A stretch of DNA of 64,000 nt, taken from assembly GCA_018296165.2 (NCBI GenBank), contig JACKQL020000004.1, forward strand, positions 434,001-498,000. Direction: 5' to 3'. The DNA is from Termitomyces sp. T153. Its lineage: Eukaryota > Basidiomycota > Agaricomycetes > Agaricales > Lyophyllaceae. The notes beneath the pieces are model-generated. The model was not told where the DNA came from and made no database searches. It worked only from the letters and a program-made list of their open reading frames with translations. The translations under genes were made by a program, and so were the position numbers. Shown here piece after piece: positions 25,391 through 37,225 of the stretch; position 1 is the first letter of the stretch, and the number at the start of each line of letters is the position of its first letter.

Positions 25391-27586
25391 AATGGCGGGA
25401 TTTGTCAGTCAGACCCATTACAACTGCATCTTTGTTTTAAATCCAAGAAGGGAACCTTTGCTTTCATTTAATCTAGCCCACTTGAGAATTGATAGGTCAC
25501 CATCTGGTTGTAGTCTGATTTCTTCAGCCTTGATGGCCTTCTCAATGCAACAAATATAAGCGAGTATCACAAAATAGTTTTGCAATATCTTTTCAGACAT
25601 CTTGTCAGGGGTCAATATCACCTCCATGAAGGAGTGAGAGCTAATTATGTTGTATGAGTCATTCATGGATAGATAGTAGATCTGCTCACAATGTGATCCC
25701 ATGAAACCTTCAACCAAAGCATGCTTGCAACTTTGATATCCTAGTAGACCTTAGGTTCTTGTTGCCAATTGGATGGTTATGAACAGCTTTATAGTGCCTG
25801 AGTATTGTATCTGTAGTACAATACCTCTTGATGACAAGTTCAACCTGGCAGTCTATGCATTTTGATGGAACCTTCCTTTCCATTCAGTTTCCATTCAGGA
25901 TGCTTTGGAACATGTATCTTCATTCCTCCAGTGCTGTGCCAAGAACAGACATAATGGATACACTCAAAATACTGTGGCCCCAGTTGTATTTGTACTCATT
26001 GAAATTCCACAGTGCTCAGTGTCTGTTGGTTTGCAGAAATTCTTGGAAGAGTTGCCATGACAGCCATTGCATATTATAAGTTCACATCATACAAAAGCTC
26101 ACCTTGGCAGACTGCCAGTTGTTTGTTGGATTCAAGCTTGGTGTGGTGCAATGAATGCATTGATTTCTGAGAATGCCAAATTGAGTGTTGGGATGAGTGC
26201 TTGGACCTATGACACAATCAGCAAGGCCAAGGCAATACACCATAAACTCTGACACCATTGTCCATCCATCATTGCATACATTGCCCCTGGCCAAAGGACC
26301 AAACCATTGTCTTTATCCATTGTTACATTTCACTATATATACAGCCATGTACTATACCATACCCTCAGTCAATACTACATTGAACTGAGGGTAAGTCATT
26401 ATATCTTGCATAGGACAGTACCTACTGACACTGTCTGTATAGATTGTTTACTTACCAATCTATCAGGTACAGTAGTCAATAATACATTGAACTGAGGATT
26501 GTTTACTTACCAATCTATCAGTGAGACAGTTTGGTTTCTAATGCTGAGCACCAGTCCTGCTGGTCTTTATCTTGAGTTCATTTCTGGCCCATCAAGTAGC
26601 AACATCTTTCAGAAGAGATGTCAATTGATAAAATATAGAAACAAGTTAATTGCTTGACATTCAATTGGAGTGCATGAGCAGATACATACAATGCAACTCC
26701 AATTGTCTTTCAACTGCCAATGTTACAAGTACAGCCAAACAAAGTGTGCCTGCCACCTTCCTGATATATAATTAAGATTGGAAGCCACAGGTCACTATCC
26801 ATTGTTGCTTAGCTCGAGCAACCAAAGCTGGAGTTGCCACCTGCTTTTGTGCCAGAGGCATGTTGTTGCTCCCATTATTGCTCCCTCTGTTGCTGTCCTC
26901 ATCCTCACTTGCTACTGTCTCTCTACTCTTCTCCTGCTGCTTGCTCTTAGCAACTCTGCTCCCTCCTACAATCATCCCATCCTGAAAAGTTGGCAGGTTC
27001 AGGCTGGAATGCCTAACCTGTATCAGCTCCTTCTTTGCTGCTAACTCCCTCTGCCACTCCACAAAGACCCTGTCCTGTCACACCAAGGCTGCCTGTGCCA
27101 CTATCCTCTTGACAAATTTTCCGCCAGTACTCTTTGACAACTTACTGCTGTAAGAAAACCCTTTCTTTGTACTGGTGCAGCAATAGCATGGCTGGGCCCC
27201 AGTAGGGTACCAGATCCCACAGGGTCATTCTCAAACCAGCAGTTGTCACACTGTTTAAAAATTATTAGCAACTGAGTTAGCAAGCACAGCTAGGAACTTA
27301 CTGCTCCCTGACATTCTTTGAATGCTTGCCTCTCCTCAGGCAACACTGTTGACTTGCCCTTTGCATTCTCCAGCACTACTCCTGCTCCCATGCCCATGTC
27401 TACTACCATTGAGGCCTTTTGCCAATGAAGGTTTGCCAAGCATTTGTTAGTCAAAGAATCTTCAACTAGTTCCTGTGACAATGGCTAGCTGCTTTTATTT
27501 TTATCACTCTAGGTGCACAGACCATGCAAGCAATCACAGGACTTTGGGTTGACTGAGGACAGTCAAGATTTCAGCATAGGGGATGA
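25391..27586 (-). other. Block of decayed repeats, unclassified
   Basis: CG-poor sequence with several open pieces on the minus strand, e.g. 25418-25717, 26772-27062 (acidic, Ser/Asn-rich), 27101-27283 and 27290-27481. The last two include CDNC. I recognise no family. At 26360-26521 short repeats are packed together (separate entry). Confidence 0.4.
26360..26521. repeat. Hairpin and interlaced direct repeats
   Basis: ACCCTCAGT near 26361 and ACTGAGGGT near 26384 form a palindrome. A 23-bp sequence beginning GTCAATACTACATTGAACTG (26369-26391) recurs with one mismatch at 26475-26497, and a 24-bp sequence beginning ATTGTTTACTTACCAATCTA occurs at 26443-26466 and 26498-26521. This looks like a local duplication within a transposon end. 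Confidence 0.7.
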
Positions 27587-28412
27587 TGATAAGACCCACT
27601 TGTTGCTGAGCACCATTTTTGGCATTTCTGATTAGACAGCAGCTGAAGATATTGACATGGCACAAGTCATGACACTCAGCACATGAGGCTTAGCCCCAAA
27701 GTCTGGAACAATTGGCCTTTGCATGGGATTTTAGCAACCACAAGACTTATCAATCACAAGCCACATCATGTGAAGTCTGGACTCTGGATCTAGAGCAACA
27801 AGGCCAAGACCTTTCTTAGCAACAACTGCTAGCAACATTTCTTAGCAATAACACCACCTCCTCTCTAAAAAGGGATATATTGACAGTTGTGTGATTTCTT
27901 ACTTATCATTTTTCTTGTTGAGCTTACTAACATACTTGAATAGCATCTACACTTCAGGTATTGACATTGAAAATGCTCTTTTCTTGTGATTGATAATTTT
28001 ATGCATGATATTGACTTTGTGTAATTTTTACTTAGTTACCAGACTGACATCCAGTATGTATCATAAACACTTTGGCAGGATGCCATCACTGGCAGCAACT
28101 AACATTTCCTTTCTTATACTATACCTACAAACAGTATCAATACTGCCTGTACAAATAGACTAGAGACAACAAACAGAGTACTGTTCCCCCTCACTAGCTT
28201 GGAGCTTACCAGCTTAAGATCTCTTCTTGCTCTTTCACTTGCCATCAACAATAACTTGGCAACAGCCTTGCTAACCTTGATTTCAACTTTGTGTGGTACT
28301 GACATGGGTGCCCTTTGCATTATTTTGACTTAGCAATGCTAGCAACTAGTTGCTAGTGTTTAGGTCTTCCTTTTTGGGTTTCCTGCATGGCACTAGGTGG
28401 CATAGGAGCACA
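27587..28412 (-). repeat. LTR-like sequence, same family as 61343-62466
   Basis: On the minus strand this 826-bp sequence starts TGATGTGCTCC and ends GTCTTATCA. Much of it is similar to the + strand sequence at 61343-62466, for example ACAAACAGTATMAATACTGC and the motif containing CAACTTTGTGTGG. TG/CA ends suggest an LTR. I found no target duplication here, so its element is undefined. Confidence 0.6.
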
Positions 28413-28489
28413 TCAGCATCTCCCACCTAGTTTTTAGGAGGGGAAGGGAAGATGGCAAAGCTCCAAAAAACCATTTGTGGGCTGATGCA

Positions 28490-29340
28490 AACTCCAAGTC
28501 AATCACACTGTCTCAAAAGGCATATCTTCTCAGGATTCTTGAATGCTTCAATATGATGGACTGCAACCATAGGCATACCCCCTTACCCTCTAGCACAATA
28601 CTCACTGCAGACATGTTGCCAAAAACCAATAATCAACTGAGCTTTCATGGCTGACAAGCCATACTGCCAACTGCTAGGAACCCTGATGTGGGCTTGGGCT
28701 CAAGCTGTCACAAGACCCAATTTATTGTTTGCCATGACTCTGCTTGCCCAATTCCAATTGGACCCTGGCCCTGCTCATTGGAAGGCCCTCCTACATGTAC
28801 TGGCTCACATTAAAGGTATGCTTGATTACAAGATTGTATATTCAAAAGATTTGGGAGGGTCTGCCAAGCCACTTGAGTATGTCAATGCCAACTATGGTGG
28901 TGATCTTGACACCCAACAATCAACATTGGGGTAGGTATGATGGCTGACAGAGCAGTATTCTGGAGCTCCAAGTGCCAACAGATGGTAGCCCTTTCTACAA
29001 TAGAAGCCAAGTACATGGTCATTACACATGGTGCCCAAAAAGCCCTCTGGATGCATAAGTTCTTGGCAGAAATTGGTTTGGAACAGCTGCCTCCTGCTCA
29101 ACTTAAAGTCAATAACAATTCATCAATTGCACTTACTCAGTCAATAAAAGGACATGCAAGGGCCAAACATATTGACATACAACACCACTATATACAAGAG
29201 TGGATACAAGAAGGTGACATCAAAGTGAAGCCCCTACCATCATCCAAAAACTTGGCCAACATCTGCACCAAATCCCTACCATGCTCAATCCACAACTATC
29301 TTGTATACCTAGTAGGACTGAAGGAGAGTGCTGAAGGTAC
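28490..29340 (+). pseudogene. Ty1/copia pol remnant (RT end and RNase H)
   Basis: Reads YCQLLGTLMWAWAQAVTRPN, LLFAMTLLAQFQLDPGPAHW, LKYVNANYGGDL-like text near 28880, then after a frame change AVFWSSKCQQMVALSTIEAK, IALTQSIKGHARAKHIDIQH and the terminal NLANICTKSLP. This is the normal order of the copia RNase H domain. It is truncated upstream and has a frame change near 28935. It is another family than the copia remnant at the left edge. Confidence 0.85.
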
Positions 29341-29584
29341 AACTCTATGCAACCAAGTATCCATTTGCATCATAATATACCTTATGTGGTATGATGATCG
29401 GTATTTCCTAGTCTTTGGAGTTAAACCTAGACTTTGTTCTAGTAGTTTTGTACATACAATGGGAGAAACCCTCCAGGGATCAATGAAGCTCTGGCCCCCA
29501 TTCCCCACCATCAAGAGGAACTCAACACCATCTCTAACATTCTGAGGTCCTTCCATTTTATCCTTATCCAGATATACACAGTAT

Positions 29585-29780
29585 GCCACCCTCAGTCATA
29601 CTATCATCTACTAGTGTGACTGAGGGTGAGTCTAGATATAGCTATATTTACTCATACAACATTTATTTACTCTCTCCCTGTAGACTAACTACTCATTTAT
29701 GTCTGCAGGTAATATATCAGTTGTATTATCATATACTGGTGTGACTAATGACTAACTACTTGTTTATGTCTGCAGAGAGA
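29585..29780. repeat. Hairpin and imperfect direct repeat downstream of copia remnant
   Basis: ACCCTCAGTCA near 29589 and TGACTGAGGGT near 29617 form a palindrome like that at 26360. A 26-bp sequence GACTAACTAC(TC/TT)(A/G)TTTATGTCTGCAG, given here with its variants, occurs at about 29681-29706 and 29750-29775. Confidence 0.65.
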
Positions 29781-31188
29781 GTTAGTATGAGCTGCTAAGA
29801 ATAGGACAAAAAGACCTACCATGCCATGTTGTTTCAAGAATGCCTGCTGCATGGCAGGGGTGACTGCCACCTGCTGCTTCAACCCTATCTCCATCATTCC
29901 CACTCCCCTACCCTTGTCCTGATACTTCAACAAACCTACCAATTCCCTATTTGTGAAGGTTGTCTGAGTTGGCATCTGTTGCTAGCATTAGCAACAAGTG
30001 CTAGAATAAGATTGCTAGATAACTCACCACAAATTCATCTTTCTTGTGGTCACATGCCTTCTCTTTACCATTCTTGGAGCCCTTAGTATTCTTGTATGGC
30101 CATTCCTCCTTTGTGACAAGCTGTAATATATCAAGCCTGCCTTGTAGTTACAAGGTTCCAATATATGATATTGACTGTACTGCCTGTGCACTTACAGCTG
30201 TTGAGTCTGTCTTATGACATAGTTGTTGAGAAAATGAATTGTGACAATCAGGATTTGTGTAGCCAGCTCTGTGTGCATCATTCTTGAGTTATCAGTGGTG
30301 GAGATTGGCCTGCTGATTGACTCTTCTCATTTGACTCAAGAGACTGATTACAACAGGAGGCAAGACTGGGACTAATCATTGTCTCTGTGGAAGGATTAGG
30401 CAAGGACTTCATTGCAACACTCTTACTTGAGTCCTCACACACATTACACAGTTAAGATGTCTATATCATAACTCTCCACAAACTCTAGTTACTCTTTGAA
30501 TTATCAGCCCACTCTCACATATACATACATTCTTCTACCTGTTGAATGTTGATGGTACCTGTCTTGCTACCTCAGTTCATTTTGACCCATGCAGGTCTAT
30601 GGTCTTGTGGTCATCAAAACACCAAAACACAGACAAACTCAACACAACTCAAGCTGAGTACATGACTATGATGCATGGCACACAACAAAGGGTTAGATGC
30701 ACAACTTTCTAGCAGAGGTAAACTTCTATCTACTATTGATACACCTGTCTCATACTTTGAGACAGGTTGAAAGAACTAGGAAAACTAAGATTACCAATAA
30801 AACAAGCTGAAAACTATAAGCTTGGGTAAGATGCTGAAAACTGTAGGCATAGAAACATACCTAGTAAAATAGAAATCACTGAAGAACCCAAAAAGCATGC
30901 ATGCAATGACACTAGCAGGATCTATGATGTCGAGAACAGAGGCTGGTCATGTGTTTGATTGATGATCAATGGCTGTGCTTGGCAAAACTAGCCAGAAAGC
31001 TAACCAATACTGAGGACAGCCATGGACATCTAAACACCACAATAAAACCCTGCCTTCCCTCAATACCATATGCCAGACCACCTGAAATCCAAGTGGGCTG
31101 CCCTACAAACCACATGAAGTCTATTGAAGAAAAGTTGGAAGGAAAAAGGGTGAGAGAACAGAAGTCAGACAAACAAAAAACCGAGTAA
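29781..31188 (+). pseudogene. Decayed repeat sequence with a second copia RNase H scrap
   Basis: Mostly unassignable CG-poor sequence. At about 30585-30720 interrupted frames read GLVVIKTPKHRQTQ and AEYMTMMHGTQQ, matching the SWKSKRQ..VALSTTEAEYMA segment of copia RNase H. Confidence 0.5.
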
Positions 31189-31587
31189 TGCTGACCCAGC
31201 ACGTCATCACGAATGACCAACCAATAAGAAAGAAAGGCCAAGGGAAACCACACGGTACACCCATGGGTGCACATGGAAAACATACTGGTTCGTGCGCATA
31301 TGACAAACTATAAAAGAAGAGAAGAATTGGGGGAGAGGACAAGCAACGACATACCACGGCTCGGCTAGCCCCAGGGAGCGGCTATCTTAGGCTTACGAGT
31401 ATTTAGTTGTTTCGGGTTTTTGAATTATATACATTTTGGACCCATTCAATAGTTTGAGGCTGTCTCAAGTAGCAAATAAATCAATTTAAATATTATCTAT
31501 GACTGTAACGTCTACGTGAGCTTTCGTGTAACGTAAGCCTCCAAACTATGTGAAAACAAAGTTTGATCCATTGATCCGATCAATTGA
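31189..31587 (+). repeat. Probable copia LTR
   Basis: Starts TGCTGACCCAGCACGTCATC, contains a TATA box (CTATAAAAGA near 31308) and ends near GACGGCATCA, directly before pol sequence. Promoter-like content and TG..CA ends suggest an LTR. I could not find its partner, so boundaries are tentative. Confidence 0.4.
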
Positions 31588-31588
31588 C

Positions 31589-31860
31589 GGCATCAAAACT
31601 TCCATTTCGCATCACTATTGGTCGACAAAGGTTCTTCTATCGCGCTAGTCGAGTCTACCGAAGGTGGTGCCAAGGCAAAAGCCATAGACATTCGGCACCA
31701 CTACATTTGGGAGCGCGTACGCAACGGAGATTACCAAAATCGAACACATTCCCTCCACTGAAAACTCAGCCGACCTGTTCACAAGATCCCACGAGCACCA
31801 CGTAGTCGGATTTTAGGACTTCTAGGAATTAGCGCGATCCATATCGGGGGAAGCGCTGAG
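31589..31860 (+). pseudogene. Ty1/copia RNase H tail
   Basis: Reads KGSSIALVESTEGGAKAKAI, DIRHHYIWERVRNGD, and after a frame change IEHIPSTENSADLFT; then LLGISAIHIGGSAEC and a purine-rich tract (GGGGGAAGCG) typical of the copia 3' end. Unlike most transposon sequence here it keeps many CG dinucleotides. Confidence 0.72.
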
Positions 31861-32134
31861 TGTCGACTACCTTTCCTGGACATATCCCACGCGCGCCCCG
31901 CGCCCTCTTTCATATGTTTACTATTCTTTTGTCTGAACCTTATTTTTAACACTCAAAATTTACTACACACAAACCGTTTCCCCCAGCCGTGATCGCCCTT
32001 CTGTCTGAGGGCGAGTCTCACTTACTTTTTACCTAACATATCACTCGCGACGCCTGTGTAGATCTACATTCGTTCTAGACCAGCCTTTAGTCATGTAATC
32101 ATTCTCATCGTAACTTCATTTTCACATAGCGCGA

Positions 32135-33179
32135 TCAACAATTTCCCCAGCTGACGCTGCCCATGCCACTGTGAATCATGACTTTGTTTATCGCTCGTTT
32201 GAAATTTTTCGTGAAGCGCTTCATCGCAATAACATCGGTTATCGTCCTTCCACCCTTTTGTTGTGTAACAATCGTTTCATCAAAGACGTCCATCCACTTG
32301 CTAAGTGGAGGGAGCGAGCTTTTAATGCCGCGGCGGTTGGTACTGTTTTTGGTCGGTTTATAGGATTCGTTGTCAAACTGCTTCAGTTTGTGATGGGAAA
32401 GTTGGACTTTGGCTCTCGAAAACTTCTCCAGGTAGAACTTCCGTCCGACCAGCATCAATGAATGAATGACCATCTCTTGAGGCCAGACGTCAAATGCAAA
32501 ACCTGCTTGAGTTTCTGCCTGACGATAAACATCTTCAGACGTTTCGATTGTGAGTTCCTCCGGTTTCACCTCAACAATCAAAATCACTCTTCGAGAGGCA
32601 TCAGTAACGTGGAACAATATAAAGTCGGGTTTCCGTAACTCTGTTGCCAGCTTTTGAGAACTAGCATCCGAGTGCGAGACGTTGTCCGAGCCGTTGCCCG
32701 AGCTGTTGTCCGCGTCGTTGTCCGCGTCGTTGTCTGCGTCGTTGTCCGAGTCGTCTTTGTCCGAGTCATTAATCAAGTCGATGGTCAAGTAGTCCGAGTC
32801 CTTGTCCGAAGAGTCGGAGTCGTGCTTTGTCGCTTCCATACTCAAATTGGCTAGATAACTCTCGCCTTTCTCAGAGTCATTCTCGGCTTCTGGAACAATA
32901 TAAGTGTCGAGAGGATCTGTTGAAAACTTCAGTACTTCATCCGAAAACTAGCGGAGAGGTGGACATACATTTCAAAACCTCTCGGATTAATTCCCATTGC
33001 GGTGACACCGTTATCTTGCAAGCATCAATCGACCCAACACCCAACGAACTTGTTAACTCGATTAGAGCCATATTCCATATCTCGTAGTAGCGATATTCGA
33101 GGTTGCTCTCGTCATCATCATAGATCTTTTGGAAGAGCACTTTCAAAGTGCTCATCAAATTTTCCCGGATGGTCGGCAT
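32135..33179 (-). CDS. PD-(D/E)XK-nuclease-like protein, function unknown
   Basis: Two exons (32969-33179 and 32135-32916) joined by a 52-bp GT-AG intron (32917-32968) give 330 aa in one frame. The N-terminal part is unknown. Residues about 103-155 are an acidic, Asp/Ser/Asn-rich tract with the unit DNDA repeated. A compact block follows, KPDFILFHV then RVILIVEVKPEE, with D168 and E186-V-K188 spaced as in the PD-(D/E)XK fold, and ETQAGFAFDVWPQ downstream. The fold includes many nucleases but also inactive relatives; activity cannot be inferred. The gene points away from the 211-aa gene starting at 33973. Motif match alone supports the assignment. Confidence 0.6.
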
Positions 33180-33910
33180 GGAGAGTAGAATACGATGTGC
33201 ACGAGATTCAGTGGCGACCAGAGTGAGTGATGTAAAAAGGTAGTTCGAAGTGTGTACATCTTAAATACTCTTTTATGGACGAACCTTGACTAAAAGCGGG
33301 TCGAACAATGGGATCGTGATTCAGTGGCTAAGTAGGGGGAAGGGGATGAGGCGGGGATGAGGCCTCAGGTTCGAGGGCGAAGATAGGGTCACAGTGGAAA
33401 AAAGAAAAACCCGGATTGGCCAGGCCGTATGATACGAGCGAACCCCAGTGAACCACGAATTCATAACAATGAGAGGCAGACAAACATTGGCATCAGCCCT
33501 GCGGCCATGGGGGCCACTATTATCATGTGAATAAGGGTCCAAGGTACAAGTCCGAGTGCAGGTGTGTAGACCTTCCATGGGTGCTGACGCGTGAGGCAGA
33601 TAGATACTCATAGACGAAGTTGCTTGTAACGATCCATCGGCCATGCATATGAAAGATGCGGTGAGGTTAAGATCTGCAAATTCCATTCTGGATCTGGTAT
33701 GTGCAGCACAATCGCAAGAGGCACAAACTGTACATGTCAAATAGTAGGCACCAAGTAACCGATTCGTCTCGGGAAACCCTACGCCCTACGCTATAGTAGA
33801 GAGTTTACACGAGCATAGTTATTATGAAAATGTCAGGGGATCTGGACGTCCAACAATGGCAGCATCAGTTCCTGAACAATTTGCTTGGTCGTATTTGGCT
33901 TATATTTCTC
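33180..33910. other. Shared upstream region of two divergent genes
   Basis: About 790 bp lie between the start codons at 33179 (minus) and 33973 (plus). It contains a 139-codon frame on the minus strand (33321-33740) that I do not consider a gene. Confidence 0.5.
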
Positions 33911-33918
33911 TATATAAA
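33911..33918 (+). promoter_or_regulatory. TATA box of the 211-aa gene
   Basis: TATATAAA, about 60 bp upstream of the ATG at 33973. Confidence 0.55.
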
Positions 33919-33972
33919 AGGTAATACAAATTCCAGCAACGACAAGCAATAAACCCCACAACTACTTTACGA

Positions 33973-34659
33973 ATGTCAAACCCATCCGACTCTCAAATCA
34001 CAGATACCAAGCCTACAATTCCTCAGAAGAATATAGCAATTATTCGGCCCCGTCAAGTTTTTGTCAAAAAGGTCGGTGGGGCTTTTGTTTCTGGTCTATT
34101 GGCTAACAATCGGAATGTTTAGCCTTTGGCAATGCTTCGGCAGTACGAACCCTTGGAAGGACTACCTGCGTATCTATGGCCTGAGTGTTCATCCGACAAT
34201 CGTTGGCCACCTGTCTTGTATCACGGTATACCTGTGCCCACAAGTCACATCATCGACCACTGGTTAAACAACATGTTGCCAGAAATGGACAGGACTACAC
34301 TCAACGAAGCAGAGTTGAAGTCACTTGAGGAACCACCAGTTCCTGATAATTACTTTCTTCCCGTCATTTCGGACTTGGAGAACACGTTAACTGATGCAGT
34401 CGGGTGGAGGATTAGGCTTCTTCCGGTGCATGGTTTACCAGGAGATCGCTATGGACGAGTGGCAAGGCTGCGTGATAACTATTATTCTCATCGTATTCCC
34501 GATATTGTGGTGCAGAAACTTCAAGAGGCGCTCGGTACCCAGAGTCCTCCGATGTGGTATCTGACTACTGGTGTTCATGCACAGTGGGATTCTTTTCCGG
34601 GACCCAATACTCGACCACGGGTGTCTAGGAAGAAGACAGGGAAGAGCAGTGTAAATTGA
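33973..34659 (+). CDS. Unknown basidiomycete-type protein, 211 aa
   Basis: Two exons (33973-34071 and 34123-34659) with a 51-bp intron (34072-34122) that has a CTAAC branch site. The protein starts MSNPSDSQITDTKPTIPQKN and continues KPLAMLRQYEPLEGLPAYLW, CSSDNRWPPVLYHGIPVPTS, then ISDLENTLTDAVGWRIRLLP and ends in a basic tail (RVSRKKTGKSS). No signal peptide or membrane segment is visible, and I recognise no domain. TATA box, splice sites and an open spliced frame support a real gene. It stands next to the divergent PD-(D/E)XK-like gene and just left of the Helitron pair. Confidence 0.62.
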
Positions 34660-34844
34660 AATGTGACAGGATTGTAATTGTCGAAGGCTCGGTTGTTACG
34701 AACATTTCAATTTTAGAAGCAGATATTCGGATGACTTCGGCTTTTTCGTATATTACTCAGATACCTTAGAAATCTGGATCCCAGTATCTATAATCTATGA
34801 GCTATGCCCCGTGCCTTTGGCATGGGCCTGTAGCTCTTGCTTTA

Positions 34845-35245
34845 TCTCAGATTCAACTTCACTTTATTCAGTTAGGTCCTTGTATTTCGAACTTAATGCT
34901 AAGTCCCAGACCCAACCTCACATTGTTTGGTTAGGTCCTTGTATTTCCAACTCAATGCTAAGTCCCAGACCCAACCTCACCTCATTTGGTTAGGTCCTTG
35001 TATTTCCAACTCAATGCTAAGTCCCAGACCCAACCTCACTTTGTTTGGTTAGGTCTTTGTATTTCCAACTCAATGCTAAGTCCCAGACCTAACCAAATGA
35101 AGTGAGGTTAGGTCCTCAATATTCTACTCAATGCTTCATCCCAGACCCAACCTCACTTTGTTCAGTTACGTCCTTGTATTTTGAACTTAATGCTCAGTCC
35201 CAGACCCAACCTCACTTCATTTGGTTAGGTCTTTGTATTTTGTTG
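34845..35245. repeat. Minisatellite array in Helitron 1, about 7 units of 58-60 bp
   Basis: Units contain CAATGCTAAGTCCCAGACCC, AACCTCACTTTGTTTGGTTA and GGTCCTTGTATTTC. Within each unit GACCCAACC and GGTTAGGTC are near-complementary; in the unit near 35090 the match is perfect (GACCTAACC). The array lies just inside the element's 3' end. Confidence 0.93.
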
Positions 35246-35417
35246 ACTAAGTGTTGCTTTTCTCTTACAATTCAATACACTGAGATTTTATATATAAACT
35301 AATCATGTATCTATATTACACCATTAACAAAATACTACAATGTCCACTGGTATATATTAGAGATGCATAAAATTATAAAAGTTAGTACTAACCAAGCAAT
35401 TCTTTAAATGGTCACAC

Positions 35418-36994
35418 TTATATTTGTAAACCATTGAGAATATCTATACTACATCGTCCAACTATATACATTAGGTGCTGTAGTTCATAGAAGTCAGCAA
35501 TTTGTTGCCTGAATCCAACAAAAGTCACACTTACATTTGTAAACCATTTAGGATTTCTTGATAGACAATATTTGCAGTCTTTCTTGATGTGTTTTCTGGG
35601 TCCAAAATCACTTTGATACAATCTCCTGATGTGCACTGAGAGAGTGCAATATAAAGTTGGCCATGTGCAAAAACTCCTGATTGAAGGTCCAATCCAACAT
35701 GCTTGACTAATTGACCCTGAGACTTGTTGATTGTCATAGCAAAGGCCAATCAAACTGGGAATTGTCTCCTGCACAATGGAATTGACAAATCCTCTTTAGA
35801 CACATCCATGTTGATTCTTGGAATCAAAACAATTGATCCTGCAAACTTGGTATCCCCACTGATGATCCAACATCTGAGAACTCTAGTGCTGATGTGGGTG
35901 ACAATTATTCTTGTCCCATTGCAAAGTCCTTTAGTTGTATCCAGATTCCTGAGCAACATGACAGGAACACCAATCTTCAGAGCCAATTTAGCTAAAAGCA
36001 AATCACTGGCTTTCAAAGAGTTGAGGTATTCTATTGGATACAATGTCAGGTCATTAACATTTCCATCATTAGACATGACAGAGTCTGCACTCTGCATAAC
36101 CTTCTCTTCTCCTAGATATTTTTGCAGAACCTCTGAGTTGATATCCTCTATATCAGAGTTCTTGCCAGAAAGAATGGTTCAGTCCAGGTAATACTGATCA
36201 TCTTGATAATGATTAATATGAGGATAAGTGGAAGAGATTAATCCTTTGATAGAACTGTCATCACAGATCATAGTTGCAGGAAGTTGTACTGTTTCTCCAG
36301 GCCCAAAATTTTTTCCAGCACCAACATCTAACAACCATGCTGCATGAGTAGCATTATTAGGAGTCTGATCCAATCTGATGTTTTGAACCAAATAGTGAAC
36401 TTGAATCTGATCCCAAAGTCTTCCTCTTTTGAGTGAAGCAGCAATCATCTGCTGCCTGAACCCCCATTGAATAACTGGAAGAGTTTGCCAAAAATCTTCT
36501 CCAAATACCACAGTCACTCCACCAAAAGGCACATCCTTTTCCAGGATGTCTCTGAACCCTCAATCCACAGAGTCAATGGCATTCTTGTGTTGCATTGGAA
36601 CTTCATCCCAGATGACAACTTTGGTCTGGAGTAAGAGTTGAGACAACTGATTTCCTCTTTTGATATTGGCAATGGATGTATCCAGAGCAGGAATGGGGAT
36701 TTTGAACCTTGAATGTGCAGTTATACCACCTTCCAGCAATAAGGCAGCAATCCCAGATGATGCTACACATAATGCCACATCTCCATTTGACTGAACAGCA
36801 GAAGCCAAAGTGTTGCAGACAAATGTTTTACCACATCCACCTGCACTGTGAATGAATATCATCTTGCCCAAGTTGTTGTCCACAGAGTCCATAACTTCAT
36901 TGAAGGCCCCCAGTTGTTCACCATTAAACCTGGCCTTATTTTCATCCACCCTTCTCTTCAATTCCTCAACATCATAATCTGTTTCTTCTTGCAA
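35418..36994 (-). pseudogene. Helitron Pif1-like helicase domain
   Basis: Ordered motifs on the minus strand: IFIHSAGGCGKTFVCNTLAS (Walker A), CVASSGIAALLLEGGITAHS, VVIWDEVPM (Walker B), then FGEDFWQTLPVI, where the family has FGGDFRQ. The end reads [12 protein letters not shown] and [11 protein letters not shown], where the family has LSRCTS. Lesions: TGA after AIDSVD near 36560, TGA after YYLD at 36179-36181 (both at usual Arg positions), and a frame change near 35750. The helicase unwinds DNA during rolling-circle transposition. This copy is inactive. Confidence 0.9.
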
Positions 36995-37225
36995 AAGCCT
37001 ATTTCCTGAAATTGTTTGATCAGTATCAATGTCAACTATTCATACAATGTCCAACTTGCCTGGAATCACATTCCAAACTTGTTGGGGTTCTGGCATGTTT
37101 GGAAAGTCTTGAAGAGTCTTGCCAAAATTCTTCAGGTTGTCATTGATCAGATGAAGGCCATAGTCATAGACATCTTCATCAGTAAAGACTCTGTCTCTGT
37201 ACTGCTGGATATTCTCCAATCTGTG

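Noticed and set aside
33321..33740. 139-codon minus-strand frame as a gene
   Set aside because: It lies in the shared promoter region of two divergent genes and has no recognisable domain.
34845..35245. CRISPR-like array
   Set aside because: Whole units of 58-61 bp are repeated without unique spacers, and the DNA is eukaryotic; this is a minisatellite.
35531..36994. Host PIF1 helicase gene
   Set aside because: It lies within Helitron ends, follows a HUH Rep on the same strand and is full of stops.
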